A stretch of DNA of 10,879 nucleotides from Flavobacterium psychrophilum (GCA_945878515.1 CAMCTL010000121.1:1-10879), one strand, 5' to 3'; shown: positions 1 through 8,283, numbered from the stretch's first letter. The notes: generated by a model from the sequence alone, not told the origin. A program made the numbers and translations.

Positions 1-84
1 TAGCAAGCCGTGAATAACTCTAGCAGATTCGGTCATCTCGGCATCCGAGTTGGGGAAAATGCGTTTAATTTCTTCTGGATTCAT
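1..84 (-). CDS. Unrecognised protein, N-terminal 28 codons only (partial)
   Basis: An open frame starts at an ATG (complement of 82-84) and runs off the left edge of the window. It reads MNPEEIKRIFPN, then SDAEMTESARVIHGLL. I do not recognise the family. The visible part is charged, with no signal peptide or membrane segment. No in-frame ATG was found further upstream before the AT-rich stretch, so this start is the natural one. I see no TAnnTTTG promoter within about 90 bases upstream and no Shine-Dalgarno sequence. It points the same way as the restriction-modification gene and dnaE but is separated from them by about 390 bp holding the mirrored repeat array. Whether it belongs to the defence locus cannot be judged from 28 codons. 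It could also be a chance frame. Confidence 0.5.
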   Translation of the reverse strand, partial: MNPEEIKRIFPNSDAEMTESARVIHGLL

Positions 85-225
85 AGTGTTTTGGGGTTTA
101 ATTATTGATGTTATAAAAATATAAAAAAATGTAATATTATTTATTTTCAGGTTACTATTTTTAAATAAAAATCAAATAATCGTAGAAACTTTTTTGCTAG
201 TCCTTTCCAGATTTTTGCAGACAAT
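85..225. other. AT-rich non-coding stretch left of the mirrored array
   Basis: This stretch lies between the partial left-hand gene and the repeat array. It is strongly AT-rich, with runs of A and T around 111-180. I found no TAnnTTTG-type promoter, tRNA or rRNA signature, or convincing hairpin. The end of the heptad-like open frame (stop at 172-174, minus strand) falls inside it. Confidence 0.6.
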
Positions 226-348
226 TTCCGCCTTTTGGCTGATACTTTTCGCTATTTGGCTAATAATGTCCGCTGTTTGACTAATGCTCTCCGCACTTTG
301 GCTAACGCTTTCCGCAGTTTGGCTGATGCTTTCCGCTAACGGAAGGTA
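172..348 (-). other. Open heptad-repeat frame within the left arm of the array, no start codon
   Basis: Read on the minus strand, the left arm is open for 58 codons, from just after a TAA (349-351) to a TGA (172-174). Because 21 bp equals seven codons, each unit encodes a heptad such as AESISQT or AESVSQS, with the later units decaying to ADIISQI and AKSISQK. Ala and Ile/Val recur at spacing three and four, as in a coiled coil. Differences between units often sit at third codon positions (ATC/ATT, AGC/AGT, GAA/GAG), which looks coding-like. There is no ATG, GTG or TTG start in the frame, and the mirrored right arm is closed by stops in the equivalent frame. It is probably a relic or a by-product of the repeat period, not a working gene. 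Confidence 0.3.
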
Positions 349-447
349 TTAGCCAAACGGCGGAAGACTTCAAATAAAAGGCGGAAAGCCTTAGTCAAAA
401 TGCGGCTAAGCCCAACTAAAAGGCGGAAAGAATTAACTAAAGGGGAA
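226..447. repeat. Mirrored array of 21-bp repeats, about 220-bp imperfect palindrome
   Basis: On the plus strand a degenerate unit (CCGC, two variable bases, TTTGGCT, then about 8 variable bases) recurs at exactly 21-bp steps. The CCGC/TCGC core starts at 228, 249, 270, 291, 312 and 333. After a short palindrome at the centre (TTCCG-CTAA-CGGAA, 331-344) the reverse complement recurs at the same step, with GCGG cores at 360, 381, 402 and 423 and a decayed copy near 444. Both halves share one symmetry axis at about 337.5, so every unit faces a partner. By hand, 312-330 matches the complement of 345-363 at 15 of 19 positions, and 270-290 matches 385-405 at 17 of 21; the outer pairs are weaker. 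It begins about 30 bases past the stop of the frameshifted restriction-modification tail. Function unknown: it could be a long RNA hairpin, a non-autonomous mobile element or a protein-binding array. Confidence 0.85.
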
Positions 448-476
448 TTAATAATAAAAGTAGTAATGAAATCAAT

Positions 477-578
477 TTATGCATTCACAACCGCAATTTC
501 TTCATCAGTTAGTTCATACAATTGATAAACGATGGCGTCTATTTGGTTTTCTAAAGCTGTTGTTTCGGTTGTTGCATC
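477..578 (-). pseudogene. Frameshifted C-terminal tail of the restriction-modification enzyme
   Basis: The main restriction-modification frame ends at a TAG (551-553) after the residues MQQPKQQL. In the minus-one frame, starting at the GAT formed by complement of 578-576, the sequence is open for 33 codons to a TAA (477-479). It reads DATTETTALENQ and then IDAIVYQLYELTDEEIAVV. The second part matches, from memory, the C-terminal signature of type IIG/ISP-like methylases (a pattern like IDxLVYxLYxLTxEEI). Joined after IIEE, it would give a protein of about 1064 residues instead of 1039. Restoring one base in the GAAGAG stretch at 578-583 would fuse the frames. I see no classical slippery heptamer, so an indel (or a sequencing error) is more likely than programmed frameshifting. 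Confidence 0.8.
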
Positions 579-3500
579 TCTTCAATAATCTTCATAGTCT
601 CCACGCTCACAGTACAAACTTTTTTCAATAAATCAATAACGTGCAGTTTGTAATCAGCAAAACGATAGGTGTTAAAATTTTCAGCAATAGTTTTGTCGGT
701 GAATTTTTTTTCTTTGTATTGGTCTAAAACCCATTCTAGAGCCGAACGATTGCCTAATTTATACAACCACGCACTTTCAGGAATTCCTAAAATATGCGTA
801 TGTTCGTCGATAGCGATAACACCTTGCGCTTTATCAGCTTTTAGTTTTACTTTGAGTTTGTAGTTTTTGTCTTTGATGCTACTATTATCAATAACCTTCA
901 AGTCGAAAGGCGCAACAGTTTCGTAATCGATGTGCAATTCCATCAATTGTTTCCCCCAAGAAACCCATTGGTAAAAATCTTCGTAAAACGGTAGTCGTGG
1001 AAACTCTCGTTTAAGGTTTAACTCGTATTTTTTGCGGTAGGCTGGATTGTGCAGAACAGCATAGGTGTAATAGAAAATGTCTTCTTTGGAAATATTTGCG
1101 TCTTTATAATGCGTTGTAAACTGACTTAAACCCCAATTGGTAATATTGTCGCACCGCTTTCCTTCTTGGTCGTAGATGTATAAAGGCATTGTTTTATTTC
1201 CACCTGCGGCATTGCTTAACGAATTCAAATCGTTGATGTTTTCAAATGCTAAAGTAGAAAATTGAATTTCGGTATCTTTCCCTATATATCCAATGCATTT
1301 ATTCAATCCTTTTAAATCTTTTGAAAAAATATCAACGTGATTTTGGGTTAGGACATCACTAAATATTTTTTCTGAATAATAATACTTTTTGGTAAATGGT
1401 TTATAATATGCAGTGATAATTAAATCTTTATTGAATTTTGATTTTAAATTCCTATTGAATTTATTCGTTAAATCTCTACTCCATTTTATTTCTTCATTTT
1501 GATTTTGATTGGATATTGAACTATTATAGCTTTTTGATAAAAACTTTGATTTTTCTAAAATGTTTTTTTTATCAAAATCATAAACCCATTCATCTCTTGC
1601 AGTAACAAGTCCATTTGACATCTTTTTAAAGATAGTTTCGCTATTTTTATTATCTGCCACAGGAATTAAACTTTCCCAGTCATTATCATCAGAAAGATTT
1701 ACCCAATTATTGTTTTTATCTGGATGAATAATATCAAAAACTAAATCTTGAATTTTAGCATCGTTTAGAAACTTTAATTTTTCAATGGCTAATTCTTCTT
1801 CGGGTCTTCTATAATAATAGATTCTGCATTTATCTGAATAAGCTCTTCTTTGTTCGTAAATTATTGTTGGTTCTTCGACTGCATTATGTTCTATTTTTAA
1901 TGCTTCAAATTGCTGTTCATTTTCCGCAACTATCTTGTTTTTAACTTTTACCAAAAACATAATAGCAACTCCCGTTTGAATTCCAAAAACGTTGTGTTTA
2001 GGTCCTGAAAGCTTAGGATTGCTACGAACATCGCCACCCAAATCAACAATATAAATGTGATTAAACTCAGCCGCAATAATCTTTCTAAAACCATCAAAAG
2101 TTCTACTGTCTATAAAGGAGCGATTGGTTACAAATGCTAAAATTCCGTTATCTTCCAATCGATCTGTTGCCCAACGATAGAAACGAGCGTACATATCGTA
2201 CACTTTTGATTTTTGAGCAGTTGAAAATCTAACATACGTTTCTTTTATTCGTTTATCAACATCTGGGTATTCTCTGTTTTTATTAAAATCATTAAAATTA
2301 GCTTGGTTCGCATTGTACGGCGGATTGCCTACAATCACGGATATTTTTTGCTCATTTTGGCGTTTAATTCTTTCCGCATTTTCAGAGCTAAAACCAAACA
2401 TATTTTGTTGTTTTCCTTCATACTTTAAGCCATCAATATTGTCTAAAGTATCTACAAAACACGAATTTGGAAACTCAATGTATTTGCCCATTTTTTGTTT
2501 GTAGGTGTATTCTATATTCAAATTGGCAACATAATAAGGAAGAATGGCTACTTCGTTTGCAAAAATTTCGTTCCTATATTTATATTCCAAATACTGGTCT
2601 GGAATAAGATCGATAATATCCGTGATAAATGTTCCTGTTCCTGTGGCGGGATCAAGAATAGGAACGTTTTTGTCGGCAAGGCTTTTATTAAAATGTTTTT
2701 GCAGTAAATAGTCGATGCTTTTTACCATAAAACGCACCACCTCGTTTGGGGTGTAAACCACACCAAGCTTGTCGGCACCTTTGGGATTATAGACTTTATA
2801 GAAGTTTTCGTAAACTACCTTGAGGAATTTTTGTTTCTCGTGATGGTCGCTTACTAAAGCCGCTTGAGCGTTCAAGGTTTTGTAATAATGACCGAGTTCG
2901 CCCAACTGGTTTTGACGCATCGAACGAGACATAAAGGTATTTACCAAATTTTCTAGTTGCGATGCAATATTATTTTCGTGATGAAAATCGGATTCATCAA
3001 AAACCGATTTAAACAAATCTTCGGTAAGGATGTGTTGGATAATCATTTCCCGAATATCTTCTTTGGTAATTTGTGGGTTGATTTCTTTTTGACACATCTC
3101 AAAAAAATCTTCCGAACTTTTTACAAACGCTTTGTTGGTTTTGAATTCATCACTTATTGTATTACGAAGTGTATCTACAATAGTAGGAATATCTTCTTTG
3201 AACTTGCGTAAAGCTTCATCAAATTTCTCAATATAATCGGGTTTGTAATTGATAAATTGCAAGAGAATTTTCTCTAATTTACTAGCATCATTCATTTCAA
3301 TCCTTGAAATTTCAGCGCCATTTTGAATTAAAACCGCAAAAATACTGTCTTGAAAAATGATGTTGGTTTTAGGATAACCGTCCTTGTACAGTTTTTTGTT
3401 AATTTCGTTATCGAGTGTGTCGCTAGTATCTTTACTCTCAACATATCCTTTATGAATTCGGAGTTCGTTCATCAAGATTCCATCGGGACGAATGTTTCTT

Positions 3501-3670
3501 CCTGCTTCATTCTTTATCGTTACTTCGGTTGCATACACATAATGTTTAGTTGTAGCCATTTGCAATAACAACATATCAAATGGTTGCTTGATAGCCATTT
3601 CGTTACTAATTCCTGACCTTTTTAATGAATGCGAATAGTTGTAATATTGATGAATGAGTTGTAGGGACAT
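551..3670 (-). CDS. Single-chain restriction-modification enzyme (type IIG / helicase-less type-ISP-like)
   Basis: A 1039-residue protein that probably both methylates adenine and cuts DNA. Near the N-terminus R61-P-D63-G and E78-S-K80 form a PD-(D/E)xK nuclease signature. After a helical linker comes the N6-adenine methylase: YTPNEVVRFMV (306-316), the AdoMet-binding LDPATGTGTFI (339-349) and catalytic NPPY (449-452). The C-terminal half carries type-ISP-like motifs: TARDEWVYDF (690-699), YKPF (756-759) and LHNPAYRKKY (873-882), probably target recognition. I see no Walker A or DEAD-box helicase motif, unlike true type ISP enzymes, which are about 1,500 residues or more. The ATG at 3670 lies 29 bp after the dnaE stop, on the same strand. 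The tail is displaced by a frameshift near 578. The codons for residues about 640-800 look especially AT-rich, as is common in exchanged recognition domains. No separate methylase or specificity gene is visible. Confidence 0.88.
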   Translation of the reverse strand: MSLQLIHQYYNYSHSLKRSGISNEMAIKQPFDMLLLQMATTKHYVYATEVTIKNEAGRNIRPDGILMNELRIHKGYVESKDTSDTLDNEINKKLYKDGYPKTNIIFQDSIFAVLIQNGAEISRIEMNDASKLEKILLQFINYKPDYIEKFDEALRKFKEDIPTIVDTLRNTISDEFKTNKAFVKSSEDFFEMCQKEINPQITKEDIREMIIQHILTEDLFKSVFDESDFHHENNIASQLENLVNTFMSRSMRQNQLGELGHYYKTLNAQAALVSDHHEKQKFLKVVYENFYKVYNPKGADKLGVVYTPNEVVRFMVKSIDYLLQKHFNKSLADKNVPILDPATGTGTFITDIIDLIPDQYLEYKYRNEIFANEVAILPYYVANLNIEYTYKQKMGKYIEFPNSCFVDTLDNIDGLKYEGKQQNMFGFSSENAERIKRQNEQKISVIVGNPPYNANQANFNDFNKNREYPDVDKRIKETYVRFSTAQKSKVYDMYARFYRWATDRLEDNGILAFVTNRSFIDSRTFDGFRKIIAAEFNHIYIVDLGGDVRSNPKLSGPKHNVFGIQTGVAIMFLVKVKNKIVAENEQQFEALKIEHNAVEEPTIIYEQRRAYSDKCRIYYYRRPEEELAIEKLKFLNDAKIQDLVFDIIHPDKNNNWVNLSDDNDWESLIPVADNKNSETIFKKMSNGLVTARDEWVYDFDKKNILEKSKFLSKSYNSSISNQNQNEEIKWSRDLTNKFNRNLKSKFNKDLIITAYYKPFTKKYYYSEKIFSDVLTQNHVDIFSKDLKGLNKCIGYIGKDTEIQFSTLAFENINDLNSLSNAAGGNKTMPLYIYDQEGKRCDNITNWGLSQFTTHYKDANISKEDIFYYTYAVLHNPAYRKKYELNLKREFPRLPFYEDFYQWVSWGKQLMELHIDYETVAPFDLKVIDNSSIKDKNYKLKVKLKADKAQGVIAIDEHTHILGIPESAWLYKLGNRSALEWVLDQYKEKKFTDKTIAENFNTYRFADYKLHVIDLLKKVCTVSVETMKIIEEMQQPKQQL

Positions 3671-3686
3671 TGTTTTTCTTTTTTTT

Positions 3687-3694
3687 CAAATATA
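3687..3694 (-). promoter_or_regulatory. Possible -7 element (TATATTTG) before the restriction-modification gene
   Basis: The complement of 3687-3694 reads TATATTTG, an exact match to the Bacteroidota -7 consensus TAnnTTTG. It lies in the 29-bp gap between the dnaE stop and the restriction-modification start, followed by A8 and A5 tracts just before the ATG. I find no TTG at the expected 19-21 bp upstream, and the leader would be only about 10-13 bases. Readthrough from dnaE is an equally good explanation for expression. Confidence 0.3.
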
Positions 3695-3699
3695 GGTTA

Positions 3700-6600
3700 T
3701 TAATTCAACTTAAAATCCACCTCCATTTTCTCCAATTCCATCAGTAATTCATTAGAGATTTTGACTTTCAAATTGCGGCTTGGCAATGAAATTTTAGTGA
3801 TGATTTTAGTTTCTTCGACAGCCGTTTCGGTTTCTGAAATAGGTTCCTCTATATCCAATTCATCTTCTCCTGAAAACTCTTCAGTAAAAATTTCAGTTTC
3901 TTCTGGAATCTCATCATCAAATAATACCGCATCCGCTTTTTGTTCAACTATTACGGTTTCAGGAATAATTGCGGCTTTTTTTATTTCGGTTTCTAGTTCG
4001 ACAATATCAAATGTAACCAGACCATTTCCCTTGTTGGATTGGAAAACAGCATTTAATTTTGAGATAAAAGTTTCATTCAAATCTTTTATGTCTAGCAAGA
4101 CATTCAGTTTTTTGGCATAACTCTCAAAAACATCTTGCAACATTTTGAATTCCAAGAATTGAATCATCGGATCTCCTTTTTTTCCTGTTTCTTTGTTTGG
4201 CCATCCTTCTTTGACCATAATTTTTATGTACGTAAAACTATTTGGAATCAAATAATGGCGGTATTTCATATATTCTTCTCCAAAAATTTTGAACTCATAA
4301 CTTTCATCATATCCTTCAAGATGAAACAACGCCCAGCCTTTTCCATTCTTGGCAATACGGTGCTGAACATTGCTAATGATGCCTCCAAAAGTTAAATTCT
4401 TACTCACATATTGATTCAAATCTTTGAGTACTTCCAGCTTTGAATTACAGAAATATTTCATCTCATATTTAAAATCGTCCAGCGGATGTCCTGAAATATA
4501 AATTCCAACTACTTCTTTTTCTTTGGCGAGTTTTTCCATCGTACTCCAATCCTCGCAAGGTGGCACAACGGGTTCGGCAATTTGAACATCGCTACTTTCG
4601 CCAAACAAACTTACTTGTGATGAATTTTCGTTTTCCTGAAATTTGGCGCCATAACGAATCGCTTTTTCGTAAAAAGTAATTCCGTCACCATCATCGTGGA
4701 AATACTGTGCTCTTGTAGTTCCAGTAAAAGAGTCAAAACCTCCCGCCAAAGCCAGATTTTCTAATGCTTTTTTGTTAGCCGCGCGCAAATCAATACGTTT
4801 GGTCAAATCAAAAATCGATTTATACTTTGTAGTTTTTCTATTTTCGACAATTGTTGCCACGGCTCCAGAACCAACGCCTTTTACAGCTCCCATTCCGAAA
4901 CGAACTGCATACTCACTGTTTACGGTAAATTTATAAAAAGACTCGTTCACATCCGGTCCCAAAACCTTCAATCCCATTCGCTTACATTCTTCCATAAAAA
5001 AGGTTACTTGCTTGATGTCGCTCATATTATTCGACAAAACTGCCGCCATATATTCGGCTGGATAATTCGCTTTCAAATAAGCTGTTTGGTACGCAATCCA
5101 AGCATAACAAGTCGAATGCGATTTGTTGAACGCATATTCGGCAAAGGCTTTCCAGTCGTTCCAAATTTTCTCTAATTTGTCTTTGGCGTGACCTTTTGCC
5201 ATCGCTTGCGAGATAAATTTAGGCTCCATTTTCGCCAAAACATCAATCAATTTTTTTCCCATCGCTTTACGCAAAACGTCGGCATCACCTTTGGAAAAAT
5301 CGGCTAATTTTTGGGACAAAAGCATTACCTGTTCTTGGTAAACGGTAATTCCGTAAGTGTCTTTGAGTAATTCTTCGCAGTCATCCAAGTCGTATTCTAT
5401 AGGTTCTTCTCCGTTTTTTCGTCTAATAAAACTTGGTATATAAGCAATTGGTCCTGGACGATAGAGCGCATTCATTGCAATCAAATCCGGAAAAACCGTT
5501 GGCTTCAATTCCTTCATATATTTTTGCATTCCCGCACTTTCGTATTGGAAAATCCCCACTGTTTCGCCACGTTGAAAAAGTTCATAAGTTTTTGGATCAT
5601 CAATAGGAAATTCATCAGGATTGAGTTCGATTCCACTTCTATATTTGACTAATTTCACGGTGTCTTTAATTAAAGTCAGGGTTTTCAAACCCAAGAAGTC
5701 CATCTTCAACAAACCGGCACTTTCTACCACCGAGTTATCAAATTGGGTCACAAACAAATCCGAATCTTTGGCGGTTGAAACAGGAACAAAATCGGTAATA
5801 TCACTTGGCGTTATGATTACTCCACAAGCGTGAATCCCAGTATTTCTAAGATTTCCTTCCAATACTTTGGCTTGCTGAATGGTTTCGCCACCCAAATCGC
5901 CTTCGTTGGCCAAACCAATTAATTCCTTTATTTTTTCAAATTCTTCAGGACGAACGGTCTTTTTTATTAAATCTTCTTTTTCGTTCAAAAAGCGCGCTAA
6001 ATTCCATTTAGACGGCATCATTCCCGGAATTAATTTGGCAATTTTATCCGCTTCAAATAAAGGCAAATCCAACACACGAGCCGTATCACGAATCGCCGAT
6101 TTGGTAGCCATTTTACCGTAAGTGATAATTTGCGCCACTTGTTTCTTACCGTATTTTCGAATCACATAATCCATCACGCTGCTTCGTCCTTCATCGTCAA
6201 AATCGATATCAATATCGGGAAGTGAAACCCTGTCTGGATTCAAGAATCTCTCGAAAAGCAGATTGTATAAAAGCGGATCGATATTGGTAATTTTCAAACA
6301 ATAGGCCACCACCGAACCTGCCGCAGAACCCCGACCAGGCCCAACAGAAACGCCCATCTTTCGGGCTTCGGCGATGAAATCTTGTACAATCAAAAAATAA
6401 CCTGGATAACCCGAATTTTCGATAGTCAATAATTCAAAATCCAATCTTTCCTGAATTTCGGGTGTGATTTCCTTGTATCTTCGTTTCGCACCTTCAAAAG
6501 TAAGATGTTTCAAATAAGCATTTTCGCCTCGAACTCCACCATCAACAGCGTCTTCTGGAACATTAAATTCAACAGGAATTTCAAACTTTGGAAGCAAAAC

Positions 6601-8280
6601 TTCGCGAGCCAAATTGTAAATTTCGATTTTATCTACAATCTCAGCAATATTCGAAATCGCTTCGGGTAAATTATTGAAAAGTTGTTTCATCTCCTCACCG
6701 GATTTGAAATAATATTCCTGATTGGGCAAACCATAACGATAGCCACGTCCACGACCTATTGGTGTAGATTGTTTTTCGCCATCGCGAACACAAAGCAAAA
6801 TATCGTGCGCGTTGGCATTATCCTTGTCAATGTAAAAAGTATTATTTGTAGCAACTATCTTAACTTGGTGCTTTCTTGCCAATGAAATTAAGGTTTCATT
6901 TACCCGATTTTCGTCCTCCTGATTGTGACGCATCACTTCAATATAGAAATCTTCGCCAAATTCTTTTTTCCACCAAATTAAGGCTTCTTCGGCTTGATTT
7001 TCGCCCAAATTCAAAATCTTGCTTGGAATTTCCCCGTATAGATTTCCGGACAACACAATGATATCTTCTTTGTATTCCTGAATAATTTTCCTATCGATTC
7101 TAGGTAAATAATAAAACCCTTCTGTGTGCGCCAAAGAAGACATTTTGGCCAAATTATGATAGCCTTTTTTGGTCTTCGCCAAAAGCACAATTTGATAACC
7201 GTTATCTTTTACCGACTTGTTATTATGATCCTCACAAACAAAAAATTCGCAACCCACAATTGGTTTCATTTTAACTTCGGAAGGAATTTCTCCTTTTTCT
7301 ACGGCTTCCTTATTTTTGGTTTCAACCGCTTTATTATGGTTTAAAATATCCCTTACAAAGTGAAAAGCCCCCATCAAATTATTGTAATCTGTCATTGCAA
7401 CCGCAGGCATTTTTTGCTGAGAAGCGGCTTTAACCAATGCCGCAACACTAATGGTAGATTGCAAAACCGAAAATTGAGTATGATTGTGCAAATGCACAAA
7501 ATCCGTATCAACTAAGCTTTTTTTATTGTCTGAAAGCTCTTGTTTTGAAATGGTTGCCGTTTGTTTTCCACCTAATTGCTGGCGAATTTTATCAGAAGCC
7601 TCCTTTAAATTAATATGCTGCAATCCGATGAACTGAATTTCCCGAGGATTTTTTAACTGGAAATCCTCGAAATATTCTTGCTCAACTTCAAGTTCCTTTT
7701 TGGTAAAAATTTCGGTACGAATTAATTCGAAAAAGCAACGTGTTGTCGCTTCAACATCGGCAGTGGCATTGTGTGCCTCGACAAATGGATTATTAAAGAG
7801 ATATTGGTGTAATTCTGTTAATGTAGGCAATTTGAATTTTCCACCTCGACCTCCGGGCAGTTTCAATACTGAAGCGGTCACTTCAGTGCACGTATCGAGA
7901 ATTGGCATCGAGCCCATTGGACTTTCGACACCCAATCTATAAAATTCACAAGCCAAAATATTGATATCAAAAGTCAAATTATGCCCCACGATAAACTTGG
8001 TCTTCGATAAGGCGACATTGAACTTGTCTAATACATCAACCAACGGAATTCCTTCGGCTTGAGCCAACTCAGTTGAAATACCATGAATTCTTTCGGCATC
8101 ATAAGGAATATTAAATCCCTCAGGTTTTACCAAAAAATCCTGATGTTCGATGACTTTCCCCATATCATCGTGGAGTTGCCAAGCAATTTGAACGCATCTT
8201 GGCCAGTTATCCGTATCGGAAATGGGAGCGGTATATTTTTTTGGTAAACCAGTGGTTTCGGTATCGAATATTAAGTACAT
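3700..8280 (-). CDS. dnaE: DNA polymerase III alpha subunit with fused N-terminal DEDDh exonuclease
   Basis: Replicative DNA polymerase, 1526 residues against about 1160 in E. coli DnaE; the extra length is mainly the N-terminal proofreading exonuclease. That domain (about 1-190) has all five DEDDh residues: D6, E8, D105, H170, D175. A PHP domain follows (about 259-500), starting HLHNHTQFS (263-271), but two of its metal sites are altered: TDY at 297-299 where TDH is usual, and ATNNTFY (477-483) where ATNDVHY is usual. The polymerase core has GPGRGSAAGS (647-656), PDIDIDF (688-694, catalytic D689 and D691) and MDFLGLKTLT (860-869, third Asp D861). QVSLF (1222-1226) fits the sliding-clamp motif QxSLF. 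An OB-fold region lies at about 1295-1380, then an acidic linker (about 1440-1495) and a basic-to-helical C-terminus that may contact the clamp loader. The ATG at 8280 starts directly with the exonuclease strand MYLIFDTETTG. A promoter is visible at 8367-8397. Confidence 0.97.
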   Translation of the reverse strand: MYLIFDTETTGLPKKYTAPISDTDNWPRCVQIAWQLHDDMGKVIEHQDFLVKPEGFNIPYDAERIHGISTELAQAEGIPLVDVLDKFNVALSKTKFIVGHNLTFDINILACEFYRLGVESPMGSMPILDTCTEVTASVLKLPGGRGGKFKLPTLTELHQYLFNNPFVEAHNATADVEATTRCFFELIRTEIFTKKELEVEQEYFEDFQLKNPREIQFIGLQHINLKEASDKIRQQLGGKQTATISKQELSDNKKSLVDTDFVHLHNHTQFSVLQSTISVAALVKAASQQKMPAVAMTDYNNLMGAFHFVRDILNHNKAVETKNKEAVEKGEIPSEVKMKPIVGCEFFVCEDHNNKSVKDNGYQIVLLAKTKKGYHNLAKMSSLAHTEGFYYLPRIDRKIIQEYKEDIIVLSGNLYGEIPSKILNLGENQAEEALIWWKKEFGEDFYIEVMRHNQEDENRVNETLISLARKHQVKIVATNNTFYIDKDNANAHDILLCVRDGEKQSTPIGRGRGYRYGLPNQEYYFKSGEEMKQLFNNLPEAISNIAEIVDKIEIYNLAREVLLPKFEIPVEFNVPEDAVDGGVRGENAYLKHLTFEGAKRRYKEITPEIQERLDFELLTIENSGYPGYFLIVQDFIAEARKMGVSVGPGRGSAAGSVVAYCLKITNIDPLLYNLLFERFLNPDRVSLPDIDIDFDDEGRSSVMDYVIRKYGKKQVAQIITYGKMATKSAIRDTARVLDLPLFEADKIAKLIPGMMPSKWNLARFLNEKEDLIKKTVRPEEFEKIKELIGLANEGDLGGETIQQAKVLEGNLRNTGIHACGVIITPSDITDFVPVSTAKDSDLFVTQFDNSVVESAGLLKMDFLGLKTLTLIKDTVKLVKYRSGIELNPDEFPIDDPKTYELFQRGETVGIFQYESAGMQKYMKELKPTVFPDLIAMNALYRPGPIAYIPSFIRRKNGEEPIEYDLDDCEELLKDTYGITVYQEQVMLLSQKLADFSKGDADVLRKAMGKKLIDVLAKMEPKFISQAMAKGHAKDKLEKIWNDWKAFAEYAFNKSHSTCYAWIAYQTAYLKANYPAEYMAAVLSNNMSDIKQVTFFMEECKRMGLKVLGPDVNESFYKFTVNSEYAVRFGMGAVKGVGSGAVATIVENRKTTKYKSIFDLTKRIDLRAANKKALENLALAGGFDSFTGTTRAQYFHDDGDGITFYEKAIRYGAKFQENENSSQVSLFGESSDVQIAEPVVPPCEDWSTMEKLAKEKEVVGIYISGHPLDDFKYEMKYFCNSKLEVLKDLNQYVSKNLTFGGIISNVQHRIAKNGKGWALFHLEGYDESYEFKIFGEEYMKYRHYLIPNSFTYIKIMVKEGWPNKETGKKGDPMIQFLEFKMLQDVFESYAKKLNVLLDIKDLNETFISKLNAVFQSNKGNGLVTFDIVELETEIKKAAIIPETVIVEQKADAVLFDDEIPEETEIFTEEFSGEDELDIEEPISETETAVEETKIITKISLPSRNLKVKISNELLMELEKMEVDFKLN

Positions 8281-8283
8281 TGA

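Noticed and set aside
226..447. CRISPR array
   Set aside because: Units are 21 bp with internal variation and no unique spacers, they switch orientation at the centre, and no cas genes are visible.
570..590. Programmed -1 ribosomal frameshift in the restriction-modification gene
   Set aside because: No X XXY YYZ slippery heptamer is present at the junction. An indel explains the two frames more simply, although this is not excluded experimentally.
3761..4120. 119-codon plus-strand frame opposite the 3' end of dnaE
   Set aside because: It is serine-rich because it mirrors the acidic linker codons of dnaE. A shadow frame with no independent support.
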